This document shows positions 31,189 to 43,600 of a DNA stretch of 64,000 nucleotides, piece after piece. Source of the DNA: Aquilaria yunnanensis (Eukaryota; Streptophyta; Magnoliopsida; Malvales; Thymelaeaceae); the NCBI GenBank assembly GCA_039654915.1, contig CM077600.1:27862453-27926452 (forward strand). Reading direction: 5' to 3'. The notes under the pieces were generated by a model, which was given only the letters and a program-made list of their open reading frames with translations, ran no database searches and was not told the origin of the DNA. The position numbers and the translations under genes are program-made. How positions within the stretch are numbered: position 1 is the stretch's first letter; every line of letters begins with the position of its first letter.

Positions 31189-32381
31189 GGGTAAATTGCA
31201 CCCGCTTACCCCAACCTTTAATTATTGTTTCACTTCTAACCCTAACCTTCACTTTGCTCGTACCGTATCCCTAACCTTAATAAAACGTTTCATTTTGCCA
31301 TTTTTTGAACAGAAATAGTTATCTTAGACGGAAAAAGCAACGTCAGCAGATTATTGTAGTGGAAAATGTTTTTTTTAACCCCTGTAAAAATCCTTTTTGC
31401 CAAAAAAACCTTACAGTTTTTAAATCTAACAAAAAACCTTAGCCAACCCTCTTCTACCTTTCTTCCATCTCTGGCATCCCCATCTCAGTGGCCTCCCGCT
31501 TCGGTGAACCCCCTCCTACCTCTCTTCCCTCTTCGGCGGCGCCATCTCTGACCTCTCTGTCAGCCCTGTCCTCCCATCTCCGGCCTGCGATTCGACTTCC
31601 TCTTGATTTGGCTTCCGTTTCTGCCGTCTGTCGCTCACCCATCTCCGCTTCCTCTCTTCCATCCTTGCCTGTGATTCGGCTTCCTCTGATTCGGTGTCAG
31701 TGCGTAAGGGCGATTCAGTGGAGAGAGACGACGACGATTCAACGGTGAGTGTAAAAGGGCCGGGTGTCGCTGCTCAAGACTGATTTTGATTCAATTGCGA
31801 CCCTCTCCAGGCACCCCTCGTCCTCTGTCCCTAGCCCCAATCCCTTTTCCTCGCACCAACCAGCTTTATTAGTCTCTTTCCCTCTCACTGCCGTTGCTCA
31901 CTAGTCCCTCCCTCTCGACCTCCCTTTCCCTGCCACCTTCACTCTCTCTTCCCTCCCTCTCGACCTCCTTCTCACTCCCCATCCTTTGTCTCCGATTCCG
32001 TCTAGATTAGCCACACTCCTCGTGGAGAAGAGGCTGGAGAGGGAAGAGAGGTAAGAGGGGTCTGCTGGAGCGGGAGGCCGTTGAGATGGGGATGCCGGAT
32101 ATGGAGGGGAGGTAGGAGAGGGTTGGCTAAGGTTTTTTGTTAGATTTAAAAACTGTAATGCTTTTTTGGCAAAAAGGATTTTTATAGCGGTTAAAAGAAG
32201 CATTTTCCACTACAATAATCTGTTGATGTGGCTTTTTCCATCTAAAATAACTATTTTCGTCCAAAAAGAGGCCAAAATGAAATGTTTTATTAAGGTTAGG
32301 GCTACGGTACGAGCAAAGTGAAGGTTAGGGTTAGAAGTGAAACAATAATTAAAGGTTGGGGTTAGCAGATGCAATTTACCC
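31189..32381. mobile_element. Non-autonomous Mutator-like element with long terminal inverted repeats
   Basis: Both ends start GGGTAAATTGCA. The left arm (31189 to about 31545) and the complement of the right arm (32381 to about 32025) match over roughly 350 bases with about ten per cent difference, sharing CAACCTTTAATTATTGTTTC and GATTATTGTAGTGGAAAATG. The 10-bp duplication TAGCTATTGG flanks it. The interior (about 31545-32025) is CT-rich and GC-richer than the arms, with a frame rich in Ser, Pro and Leu but no transposase. The interior composition would fit captured host DNA (Pack-MULE), which cannot be shown from this window. Confidence 0.85.
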
Positions 32382-34101
32382 TAGCTATTGGGGCGTGCAC
32401 GGAAATCCTCAAATTAAGGGCGGTGTGCCATGTGCACTTCATGGGCTTGGATCCCTCCTGAGCCTCAGCATGTCCAGAGTCCTCGGCTAGGCCGTCACCC
32501 GAGAACTTGGGGTAGACCCTACCAATATATGTGTGTGTGTATGTGTATATATATATATATATATTGGATGAACAGTAATTCAGTTTTGGGCTGGTTGAAC
32601 TCAGTTGGGTTTGGGCCATGGTTTAGCAGGTTTTGTTTTTTTGCTTTCAATTGTTTTTTGTTGCTTTTTTAAGGATATGATTTGCTCTTTTTTTAGTTTT
32701 ATCTCATTTTGTAAGGTGTTTGTCTTTATAAGGGCCTAGGCTGTAATTTTCCTAGTTTTAGTCTTTCTCACATTTCTTTCGGTAAAAACGCGATTTCATT
32801 CCTTGATTTTTTAATTTTTTATTTTTTGGACCTAAGTTACATCATGTTACATTTTAGTCCCTGAATTTTATAACTATTCAATTAAATCTTTTATTTGTTC
32901 TCTTGGCCCCAAGTTTTTCTTTTTGTTGTTTTTTATGTACTATCTTTTAAAGTAAGGCATTGATGACCACAATTTGTTTATTTTTTAGTTGAACCATTTT
33001 TTATCTTCATTAAGTTAATTGTTAAATCCTTAACGCCTAAAGCTTTTCCATTTTTTTGTCTTGATCCTAAATTTTTTTATTGTTGTTTTCTAAAATGAAA
33101 CTTTGATCATTATTTCTATCATTATTGATTATTAAGATTTGTAGCATTGATTAATTATTTCAAGCTCTATAGTTTAATAAAGCAATTTGGTCCATAATTG
33201 TTAAATTTGAGAGTAAATTTTTCTAGATAAATTTTTTTATCGATATTAAAAATTAGATTTTGTGTTAATAGGAGTTGCAAATTTTTATTGGATTGTTTTT
33301 AATTAACAAACCAAATATGCATTGTTTCGAAGCATGTAACCTGTCTTGTGTCACACTGTTATTATTAAAATTTATTATAAAAAAATATTCACTATAATGT
33401 ACGGGTCACCAAACCTTTCCATTTGTTCTCTTGGTCTCTAATTTTTTTAATCATTTTTTTATTGTCTTTTAAAGCAAAATATTGATAACCATGATTTATT
33501 TCTCTTATATTTTTGGTAGTAGCATTTTTTACTCCAGCCTCTACCTAGTAAGGTGTGAACATTATTTTGCTCCAAAATTATAATGGCTAAAACTTGAAAC
33601 CATAATTTTTTTGTTATATCAAGTCTTTATGTCTTTCTATAAATTTATGCAATGATCATAAGAACCGCCGCAATTCGTAGTTTTCATGCACCTCATAAGT
33701 TCTCTAAATTTCAACTAGTTCCACCTCAAATGAATGACCCAAATTTGTCCATTGCAAGAACAAAATGTGACATGATCGTAACCCATGATTGTAAATATCT
33801 TGTACTATATTTTGGAAGTAAAATTAAGAAAATTGAATTATTCTTTGTTCTATTTTTAAATACTATTATTTGAAATAGATTACCAGTTCTAAGTTTGAAG
33901 TAAAAAGAAAGAGAAATATAGTGTGACTTGGTGGATATTTTTCACCTCCATAGAAGCTTAAACACCTAAAGGCATCTTTGGCCTTTAAACTCGTTTCATC
34001 CAGACATTTTACACTCTTGAATATGTACTCGGTGCAACTCACCTCCTCAATATAGTAAAATGGCGTATTCTAGCATTCTTCCCCTAGCATGGATCATGAT
34101 A
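32382..34101. other. AT-rich intergenic stretch
   Basis: Contains a (TG)n(TA)n microsatellite at about 32528-32565. The rest is T-rich and low in complexity with no recognised gene. Confidence 0.55.
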
Positions 34102-35132
34102 TGGCAAATTTTGACTCGACCTGAAGACCTGATCCAATCTATCTGAATCCAAGCTTGATTTGACCAAAAAAGTCAACGACCTGAACCCGACTAAAGTGAA
34201 ACTCGAGAAAGCCCGAACCCGAACCCAACCTGACCCGAACCCAAAATGATCCGATGACTAAATCCGACAAGACTCGATTTGAACTTAAATCAATATAAAA
34301 TATATGGCTGGTAAAGACTTTAAAAAAATTATGGTTTAATAATTTGACTTTTTTGAATAGTTTAAATTAAATTTATTCATATTACTCATTATATATCAAA
34401 TTATTTGTACCGTTCATATTTTAACAATTAAAATATAATTTTTTGTTTTCAACATTTTAATATATAAATAAACAATTTTATACATGAATAATAAATCAAG
34501 ACCTAAAATATTTAAATATATTTTTTTAATTTTTTAATAAATAATAATATAAATAAATTCATGTCAAACTAGTTAGAAAAGTTAAATGGAGCAAAGAAAA
34601 TGGGACAGAGGGAGATTATTTGTTAGAAAAAAATTTAAAAAGTATATATTTAAAAACTATAGGTCTTTATTTATTCTTTAATATAATCATTTTTCATTTA
34701 TATACTAAAATATTGATAATAAAAAATCATAGATTAATTGTTGAATAGTGAAAATTGTAAAGAACTTGACACAGAGAGAATATTTTATTAAATAAATTAT
34801 ATATTAATATATCTTCATAAATTTTATATTATTTTAATATCTAGTTAAATTAAATTTAAATCAAAATTAAATGAAAAAATTGAATCAATTTAGTGATTTC
34901 GACTTATGCATCAGTGAATTGAGTAAACCCGACAATTAAGTTGAATTTGGCCTAAGACCCGATAACCCGACCTGATTGGATCCGAACCCAAATAAACCTG
35001 GTCTGACCTAACCCGAACATAAAATCTACTCAACCCAAAATCAATCCGACCTAGACTTGAATACATGTTAACCTAATTAAACCTAAACCTGAATAACCTG
35101 ACCCAAATATGACCTGACTTACCCAATTGCCA
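34102..35132. mobile_element. Probable short DNA transposon with CCGAACCC-rich ends
   Basis: The left end reads TGGCAAATTTTGACTCGACC and the right end is ACCCAATTGCCA, so the termini are inverted TGGCAA(T)TT. Both subterminal regions (34115-34280 and 34915-35120) are packed with degenerate CCGAACCC/CCTGACC words. The middle is AT-rich and non-coding. This architecture is common in short plant hAT- or MULE-like elements. No target-site duplication was recognised. Confidence 0.5.
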
Positions 35133-35832
35133 GTGCGGTGATTCTAAAGCGGCTGTTTATGAGCAAGATCAATAAGCCACCTTTGTCTTTGTCTCAGTTG
35201 ATCCAATTCATGAAAGGAAAGGTAATCTTGCTATTAAATGGTTTGTGTCAAGTTGCTTTGTCTGTCTGTCTTTCTCTCTCTCTCTCCCTCTCCCTCCCTC
35301 TCTTGATAACTTTGCATTAGTGTCCTTGCCTGTTTCGGATTTGGGATCGTTAGGTTCTATTTATTTTTTGAATACTAAAGGTATTTCATAATTTAGTACT
35401 CTAGATGGAACCGTGTTCTGTCTTGATTTATGAAGAGCAGAGGTTCTTACCAAGAAGAAACATGTGGAGCAAACGGTGTTTGGAGAAAAATGTTCATGTG
35501 ATGCGCATATGAGGTAAAAAGGGGTAAAATGTCCCACTTTGGGAAGTTTAGGGGGGCGAGTTAGACCAATTCCAAGTTGAGGGATTAAAGTGTCCGGATC
35601 ATTAAAGTTAAGGGGCCAAAAATGGATTTAGGCCCTTAAATTTTAATATATAGTAAGAATTTCTAAAAGAATTTTTCAATTCAGTCATTTGGTACGCAGT
35701 TCTGATTTCTGAAAGTTTGCTGTGCATTCCACGGCTCTCGCGCCTCAACAACACTGGGTAGAACTCTTTCACCACAAAACCCCCTCCCTTTCTCCTAAAA
35801 CCTAGAACCTAAATCCTCCGATTCCCAAGCCA
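35133..35832 (+). promoter_or_regulatory. Upstream region and 5' leader of MMS19
   Basis: Holds a (TC)n(CCCT)n tract at 35262-35303 and a stretch (35515-35640) of repeat-like non-coding DNA. The final 60 bases before the start codon are CT/CA-rich (CCCCCTCCCTTTCTCC), typical of plant leaders. No clear TATA box, as is common for housekeeping genes. Confidence 0.4.
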
Positions 35833-37636
35833 ATGGCGGGAGGAACTCATCTGACTCAGCTCATTGAAGCCTTCGTCGACTCCTCTCGCGCCGGGCCCCA
35901 GCAGGTTCTCTCTCTCGCTCTCTCTTTCAATTTGGTTAACTGCCTTCCTTAATTTGTATCAAGTAATTTTATTCTCTATTGAGTTTGTCTTTGAATTGCA
36001 GGCTTCTAGCTTGGGCGCCATTGCTTCTCTTTTGAAGAACGATCAACTATCTTTAGAAGAACTGGTATGCATTCCCCCTAATCGTGGTCTTAGAAAACTT
36101 AGAAAAAAAGATGTTTTGTTAATTGGTAGTGTAGTGCTTTTTCTCTCCCCCTCTCCCCCCCCCCCCTTTTCCCAACTGCTAAGTACAGTGTGCGATATAG
36201 GTTAGAGAGATGGAGATGTATTTGACCACTACAGACAACATCCTTCGGGGTCGAGGTACTTTTCTCAAGTTTTTTTCTTTCTTGGTATTAGGATTTCATT
36301 GGAAGGATAGGTGTTCATTAATCCGATTTCAAAACTATGAATTAGAGTACATGGTGCCTTTTGATATTCTTGTCTAAAATTGGAACTGCTAAACTCCTTG
36401 GCCATAGTGCTGTTGAGGCAGTTCTCAACCTATCATGTTATTTTTATTTGAAGAGAGTGTAAGTACCCAATTTATTCAAATCATGGTCTGTTTCCAGGTA
36501 TCTTGCTTCTTGCTGAAGTGGTCTCTCAACTTTCTTCAAAGCCTCTGCATGAGGCTACAGTTCATAGTTTAGTAAAGTTTTTTGCTGACAGATTGGTGAG
36601 TTTGGCACATCCAGTTGGAAATGCAGTTTCTTTACCAGTGATAATGTGCACAAAATCCACTATTTCTTCTTAATTTTTTGGTCTACGGATTGTCTTTTTA
36701 CTTGTATATTCTTTACTACCTAGATTTATTGTAATTATAGGTCTGAATTAATTATATTTACAGGTAGATAGTTGATTATTTATTATCTCAGGCAGATTGG
36801 AGAGCATTGCGTGGAGCTGTTGTCGGATGCTTGGCCCTGCTGAGAAGGAAAAGCAGTGGTGGTATGGTCACGGGCACTGATGCAAAAGCAGTAGCGGAAT
36901 CCTATTTACAAAACCTGCAAGTACAGGCTTTAGGACAGTATGACCGTAAGGTGAACTTTTATTTGATAAAACTAAGATGAACAAGTGTGATTTAACCACA
37001 GGAAATCAAAGCCTAGTGCATCTTCTCTTTATTTGGAGTCAACTGTCTCTCTCTTTTTTTTGGTTGGATTTGCAGCTTTGTTTTGAGCTTTTGGAGTGTC
37101 TGCTGGAATGGTACCCCGTTGATATTGCTTCAGTGGTATCATTCTTGTTTCTTTCTCTATTTTTTCTTATTATTTCTACTTCCATTTCAGATTACTGTAG
37201 TAGTCTAAGCATTAATAACAGGACTACAAAGATGTTGAAGGATTTGTAAATTATTCTCATACACAGTTAGTAAGAAAAGCTCCTATAGGTTTTATAATGA
37301 TAAGGTTTGAAGTGTATACTAGTTTAACATGCAATTTAGTTGAACTTGATGGAACTTAGTTTTTTATACTCATCTGTCGGTTATTTTAGTGGAGTATAAT
37401 GCAAGAGTAATATAGAGCTGTGTTTATAATTGTGTTAGTCTTGGTGGATTGTAATTCTTGATATGTATGAGGGCTGTGCCACTTTGTAGCTATAGCTATA
37501 TAGTATAGCTGTTAGGCTTCTCAAGAATTGAGAGTTTGAGAATTAGTGAACTCTGAGTTGAAATGCTTTATTAAATTTGTCAATGATGCCTTAGTTCATC
37601 TCATACAGGTAGAGTTTTTGAACATCTTATGGGTGT

Positions 37637-37682
<46 letters not shown>

Positions 37683-40600
37683 GGAGTGAGATGTTTGATT
37701 GTTGATTTATGAGGAGATTGAGTACTGTACTGCTCTTGTATTAGTTTACAAGGAATCTGGTTTTTGTCTTTATCAATTTTTTGTTTCCAAATTTTTATAT
37801 CAATTGTGATATTGCTTATATTATAAGTTCCTGGTTAATGATGTTCGTACTTCTAACGTGCGATGTAGGGGGATCAATTTATATATGCTGTCTGTGAAGC
37901 TGTTGATAAAGAAAAGGATCCTCATTGTTTACTGTTGACGTTCCACATAATAGAGCTGCTCCCACAAGTATTTCCAGATCCATGCGGCTCTCTCACCAAT
38001 TATGCTCAGGAACTTTTTGAGATTATGGGCTGTTACTTTCCGATACATTTTACCCATGTAAGCTTGATACATGCTCATTATTTGTGGCCAATAATACTTT
38101 TCTGGTGCATTTCATAATTTCCATAAGGAAGACTTTAAATATATAGATGCAGGGGTGAGAAAAGCTGTGGGAATATGAATTGCTTGTGCCAGTCTTGGAG
38201 TTGATATTATCAGCTCAAAGTTCATGTTTAGGTTTTAGGCTGGTATAATTTTAAACTATTAACTTACAAAATGTATCAGTTATTGAATTATTTCTTAGAA
38301 TGCTGTTTACTACCTGATCCCACACTACATTAAATGCTTGGTTATGAGCATTATCTGTGTTTTATCAACTCTTAATGTCTGTTGGTGTGTGAATCTGACA
38401 ACCTGTGGCAATTTTGTGATTATATAAGTTAAAATCTGTTAGTAAGATCTCAAATACAAAATCTCTGCTCCTCACTATGATTCCAAGGTAGTACAAAAGG
38501 ATTTACTTTTGCCCTTGGCTGAAAAATAAGAAATACAATGCCAACTACTCATTTGATTGTTTTAGTTAAATAATAACAATTTATGTTCCAGCTGAAAAGG
38601 AAAGTCCATTGTGTGGACATTAAGTTTAAGCATAAGCAAATAAGCAAAGATAATTTCAGTGTTCTGATGTATGGTGGAGGGTACTCTGAGTCCCCCCCCC
38701 CCCCCCCCCCAAAAAAAAAAAGAAAAAGAATTTCATTAATCTTTGTAGGCCTTAAACGTTCACAATTGAGTGTAAACATTTTAGCTGTATTGATTCCTGT
38801 AATTGTTATTCTTTGTTGGGGACTTGCAAAATTCTGATACACGTAGAGCCTGTAATTTTTTTTCTCGTTAGTATCTTTGTCTGAAGGAAAATTAATTTGG
38901 ATAATGTTATTTAATTGCTTATGCTGTGTGGTTTTCTGGCTTCACCTTTCAGCCTAAAGGTGAAGATATTGATATTAGAAGGGAGGATCTTTCGGCAGCA
39001 CTGATGGTATGTAATATGTCCTTTTTTCTGATTTTTCTGCTAGTAATCATTTGAACTTGCAGTTTCCCTTGAATATTGGTTTGTGGCATGGTAATAACTT
39101 GTATGAATGATACCTATGAATACTTCCTAGAACATAAGCGCAGCGGAACCTGTTAGTTATTTTGATTGAAATAGAGTTTTCTCTTTTTGTGTTGCTGCCT
39201 TGGATAAAAAGAGCTGCCTCTATTTTTAGTTCAACGCATAATTTTATATTTTACTTGTTTGGGATCCACATAATGATGGTTGGCTGCTTTTGCTTGCTAT
39301 TTTGCTCATTGATGTATCTTCACTTCCTTTTCAGTCCCTTTCTTATAGAGTAATAGTAGGTTGTTTGAACATTAACTTTCAATAAGTAATGAAAAATTCT
39401 CGAGGATCTTGTGAGCAGATAGAAAGATATACTCGGATTTGTTATCATGGTATTAGAACTGATCAAAAAATTCTCGAGGGTCTTGTGAGCACAAGTGTTT
39501 TTTTCCCAATTTGTTATCTTTACCATTCATTTCTCTGTGAGATAGTGTTATATGCTATTTTTCTTTAATCCCATTTTCTATTTCAGAATGCATTATGCTT
39601 GGAAGATTCAAAACTGTTGGAAGAAGACAAAAATTAAAAAGAAAAAAATTATGTGAACTTAGACATGCATTTCAAAATATTCAGAAGATTCTGGGTTCCA
39701 GTGGCAAGACTTAAAACTGTTATTAGATTCTGACTTTTGAAGTGTCCTGAATTTAAGACATGTACAACATCCTGAATATTGAGTTTATGTTGCTAGTGTG
39801 TTCATGTTTATATCATCATATGCCTATAAAGAAATAAAGGAAAGGAGCATCTAGGTGTGTTATCTCAGGATAGGTTGCTTGTAAGACCAATGATTTAATT
39901 CATTCTTACTTCTATAAAAATTTATTTGGGGTCTCTGTCTTCTGCAGCGAGCCTTTGGTTCCACATCACTATATGAGCCATTTGCTATCCCATTACTGCT
40001 TGAAAAGCTTTCTTCTTCACTGCCATCTGCAAGGGTCAGTGTTTGCAATGGAATTGCATTTTTCCAGCGTGGTTTGGCGATTAATGCATAGTTAGATCTA
40101 ACCCACTAAACACTGAGCACCTTGCCATGCAGATTGATTCGCTGAGCTATCTTAGCTATTGCACGCTGAAGTATGGGGCTGATAGGATGGGAAAGCATGG
40201 AGCATTGATTTGGTCGTCACTGAAAGATATAATATATACATCATATGGCAGTACCTGGTCTTTCTGTCCAGAATCTCTTGAAGGCTCAGGCTTCAAGCAG
40301 AACGAAGTTGCAGAAGAAGCTCTACATCTTCTTCAAGAGCTCATTGCGCAAAACAGTATTTTGTTCTCAGATTTAATTCTTGATGAGGATGTAAATATTG
40401 TCTTCAATACAATCCATATGTATAGCAGCTACACTGCAATTTCTTCAGAAAGCAGGCAGAAACTACATGCTGTTGGCCGTTGTCTTTTTGCTCTTGCTAA
40501 AGCTTCGGTTGCCTCATGCAATAAGGTAATTGGAAGTTTTTTCCCACGGTTGATGGATGTATTAGGACTTCAAATGACAGATGGTGGAGGAGATTGGTCT

Positions 40601-43600
40601 GAAAACTTCAATGTTGGGATCTCAATAGGACTTAATCATGGGGCTGTTTACCTCTGCATTGAGCTCATTGGAGCTTGCAGGGATTTAAGTATGAGCTTTA
40701 AAGATCCCCTGTCGGTTGTCACTCATGATAATGAAACATGTTGGAATTTGCTTCAGAGCTTTTCTGCATCTCTAACTGAGGCTTTCTGCAAAACAGCCAC
40801 AAGTAACTATGAAGATGCTGATGATGCTAACATGTATTTTGGAGGTAAATGATTTCTCTGGCAATGCCCTAAATTTTACATTTAAGAGACTGGTGTTTAT
40901 TTGTTGGTATGTCGCTGTACTAATAAGTTAAAGATGTTCCTAGATAGTCTTCTAAAGTTTGGTCTAAAAGCTTTGGCTAATGGGTGAGCCAGTAGGAGTG
41001 ATAGTACATGGATAACAACATGGGCAGCCTGATTTAGGACAGGGAGGGTGATGTGGTGACCAACAATTTTCTGTGTATCATAGTTTGTGGATGCATGAAT
41101 GAGGCTTGAAGTTTTATTTCTTGCAGGCAGTCAGACACATGTGCTACTTGTTTTGAGATTACTGCTCGCTGTTATTTCTTGTAAGCTCCAATGATGATTG
41201 TTCAGCTGTAAACAGATACCCGATTTAACCAAATATTATTTGATCAATTTTTGTTTTTAATTTTAAATTTTGTTTCTTTTTTAATTATTATTATTATTAT
41301 TTTGTTTTCTGGTTCAAAACTGAAGTCTGATGTTTGTGGTTGGTTTCAGTTCCTACACCTGGAATGAAGACTGATTGAATGAAACTTTGTTTTACAAGAA
41401 TTTAAAGCTACTTTACATGTGCCAGCTAAATTTTACATTTTTATATAACTGCAGTTATCTGTACCCATATATCTGGCCAGTTATGAGTTTCTCACACTTG
41501 ATTGTAATAGTATATGGTTAGGAAAACCAAGAGATAAACAGATTTTTTTTTTAATGTTTTTTGATTAAGCTAAATTCAGATTTTCTTATCAAAACAATGA
41601 TCAGCTGGGTCTGATAAACAAACTTTCGCCTATCAGTCCCTTGCAACTCTGAAACCTTTTCGGTGGCCTCTTGGAGATGCAATTTTTCTACCACTCCTCA
41701 CACCCAAATCTCATAATCTTTGAGCTCTCATTTAAAATGAAAAGGCTGATGCTGACTCCTCTGCTTTAACCATAAAACCTTTGCATCGATCATGAAATTC
41801 AATATTTTTATTTGTTGTTTGATTTATCGAGCAGCATAATCGATCAATTGATCAATTGATTGAGCCTTAATCCCACTTGTTGGTGGAGGCTACATTAATT
41901 CTGTCTTCATTCCTCTCAGTTGGTACCAGGCTCCTCAGAATCGAGTAGCATCATGTTTGAGTAAAAGATTATTTTGTACCTGGTCCTTAAATTTTTCAGT
42001 TTCTGGTTTATCATATCATTTCAGGTTCATTCTTATTCTTTCTATTTAAACGAACTTTATTAGAGGGTTGGTTAAGTTGAGTGAAATTGATGAACTGAAC
42101 CAAATGGAGTGATCTGATTGAGTATATTGTTTGTGTAGTTTGTTGAAAACAATTGTTGACTCGAGGTCATTTGGTTTTAGACGACATGTTCAACAGTGGC
42201 TTTGGCCGATGGAGCAGTAAGACTAAAAGTTCCTCATCGTATTGTGGAAATCACCTTCCTTTTGGTTCTTGTGTTTAAAAGACATGTTGTGACTTATTAA
42301 TGTTTTTTTTTTCTGTGACACATCGATCTACCATTTAAGCCCTAGCAGTAAGGGTAGGATCAGCAGACGGCTCAGCGATACAGCTTCCTCTTGTACCTTT
42401 TGAGCTCTTAAAATGTGTGTTTGTGTGTGTTGTGCATGCATGGCTTTCGCTTTTTCAGTTAGTCAGAAGAAGAACTGAGATTGAAAAAGGCTGGAAAAGA
42501 TGACAGCCCTGCCAAGCTGAATTACAAAAAAATAAAAAAAAAACTAGATGAAGTATGCCAGTTCATGTAGGACATAAGTTTTCATATTTCTTTCTTATTT
42601 AGATTTTCCTTTTATGTTAAACATGACAGGTCTGTTATCTCTGTTTTCCTATCCTAATTAATGGTGCAGATTCACATTGCTGATTGTTTTGCTTCACAAT
42701 GCCTGTGTGTTTCTATGAAATCCACTTTATTTGGGAATGCACTTCAATTTCTCAAAGATTCTGATGATCAATATTGTAAAATGGGGATCATACATTGTAT
42801 TATAGTAGCTTGCATTGATTCTCTCTGAATTCCTCAACGCAGGTTTTGCTTTCACCTTTGTTTCTTTTATTAGTTATTAAAATTTTTTTTTCCTTGATCA
42901 ATATGCAGTAAAGGGGTTGCAGATCCTTGCCACCTTCTCTGGAGGCTATCTTTTGATTTCAAGGTCAATATTTGAAAAGATCTTACTGGCATTGGTTTCA
43001 ATTGTAACTGGGGACTATGATAGACCATTATTGTGGAAACTAGCCTTGAAGGCGTTACATAATATTGGTTCATATGTTGTCAAGCATGATTCTGCAAAAG
43101 CGCCTGTCTATATGGATATTGTCATTGAGAAATTCATTGCCTTGGTTTCTCTTCATGATGATGGTATGCCCTTTCAGCTGAGACTCAAAGCGATATCTTA
43201 CCTTGGCAAAAGCGTCCCAGGTTACATGCCCAGAATTGGTGAAGGGTTGGAAGAAGCCATAAATGCCACTTTATCTGAGGTTTATGTATGTGCAAAAGTG
43301 AATTCTGAATTCTCTATCTAGTTTGAGTGGGCAGGTTGCTAAATATGTGAAACTGAAATTCCGTCTTCTTTTTACATAACATCCAGTCATCATTATATCT
43401 CATGATCTATCGTGGTTTGCATTTTTTTTTTTAATTTTCATACTAAATTGGTGTTGTGACCCATCTATTACCAGCTGCATGGAAAATCTAGTATTCTTGA
43501 AATCGGAGCTCAGCTGTTGGAGTGCTACTGTCTCACAGCGCTACAATGGTATATGGCTTTATCCTGAATACCCCTTTTCTCGTATTCTTTGGTTCCCCAA

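Noticed and set aside
31189..32381. CCCTAACC words suggesting telomeric repeats
   Set aside because: They are isolated words inside the MULE ends, not tandem TTTAGGG arrays.
40845..42908. A separate gene hidden in the long MMS19 intron
   Set aside because: No frame with recognisable content on either strand, and exons on both sides join in phase.
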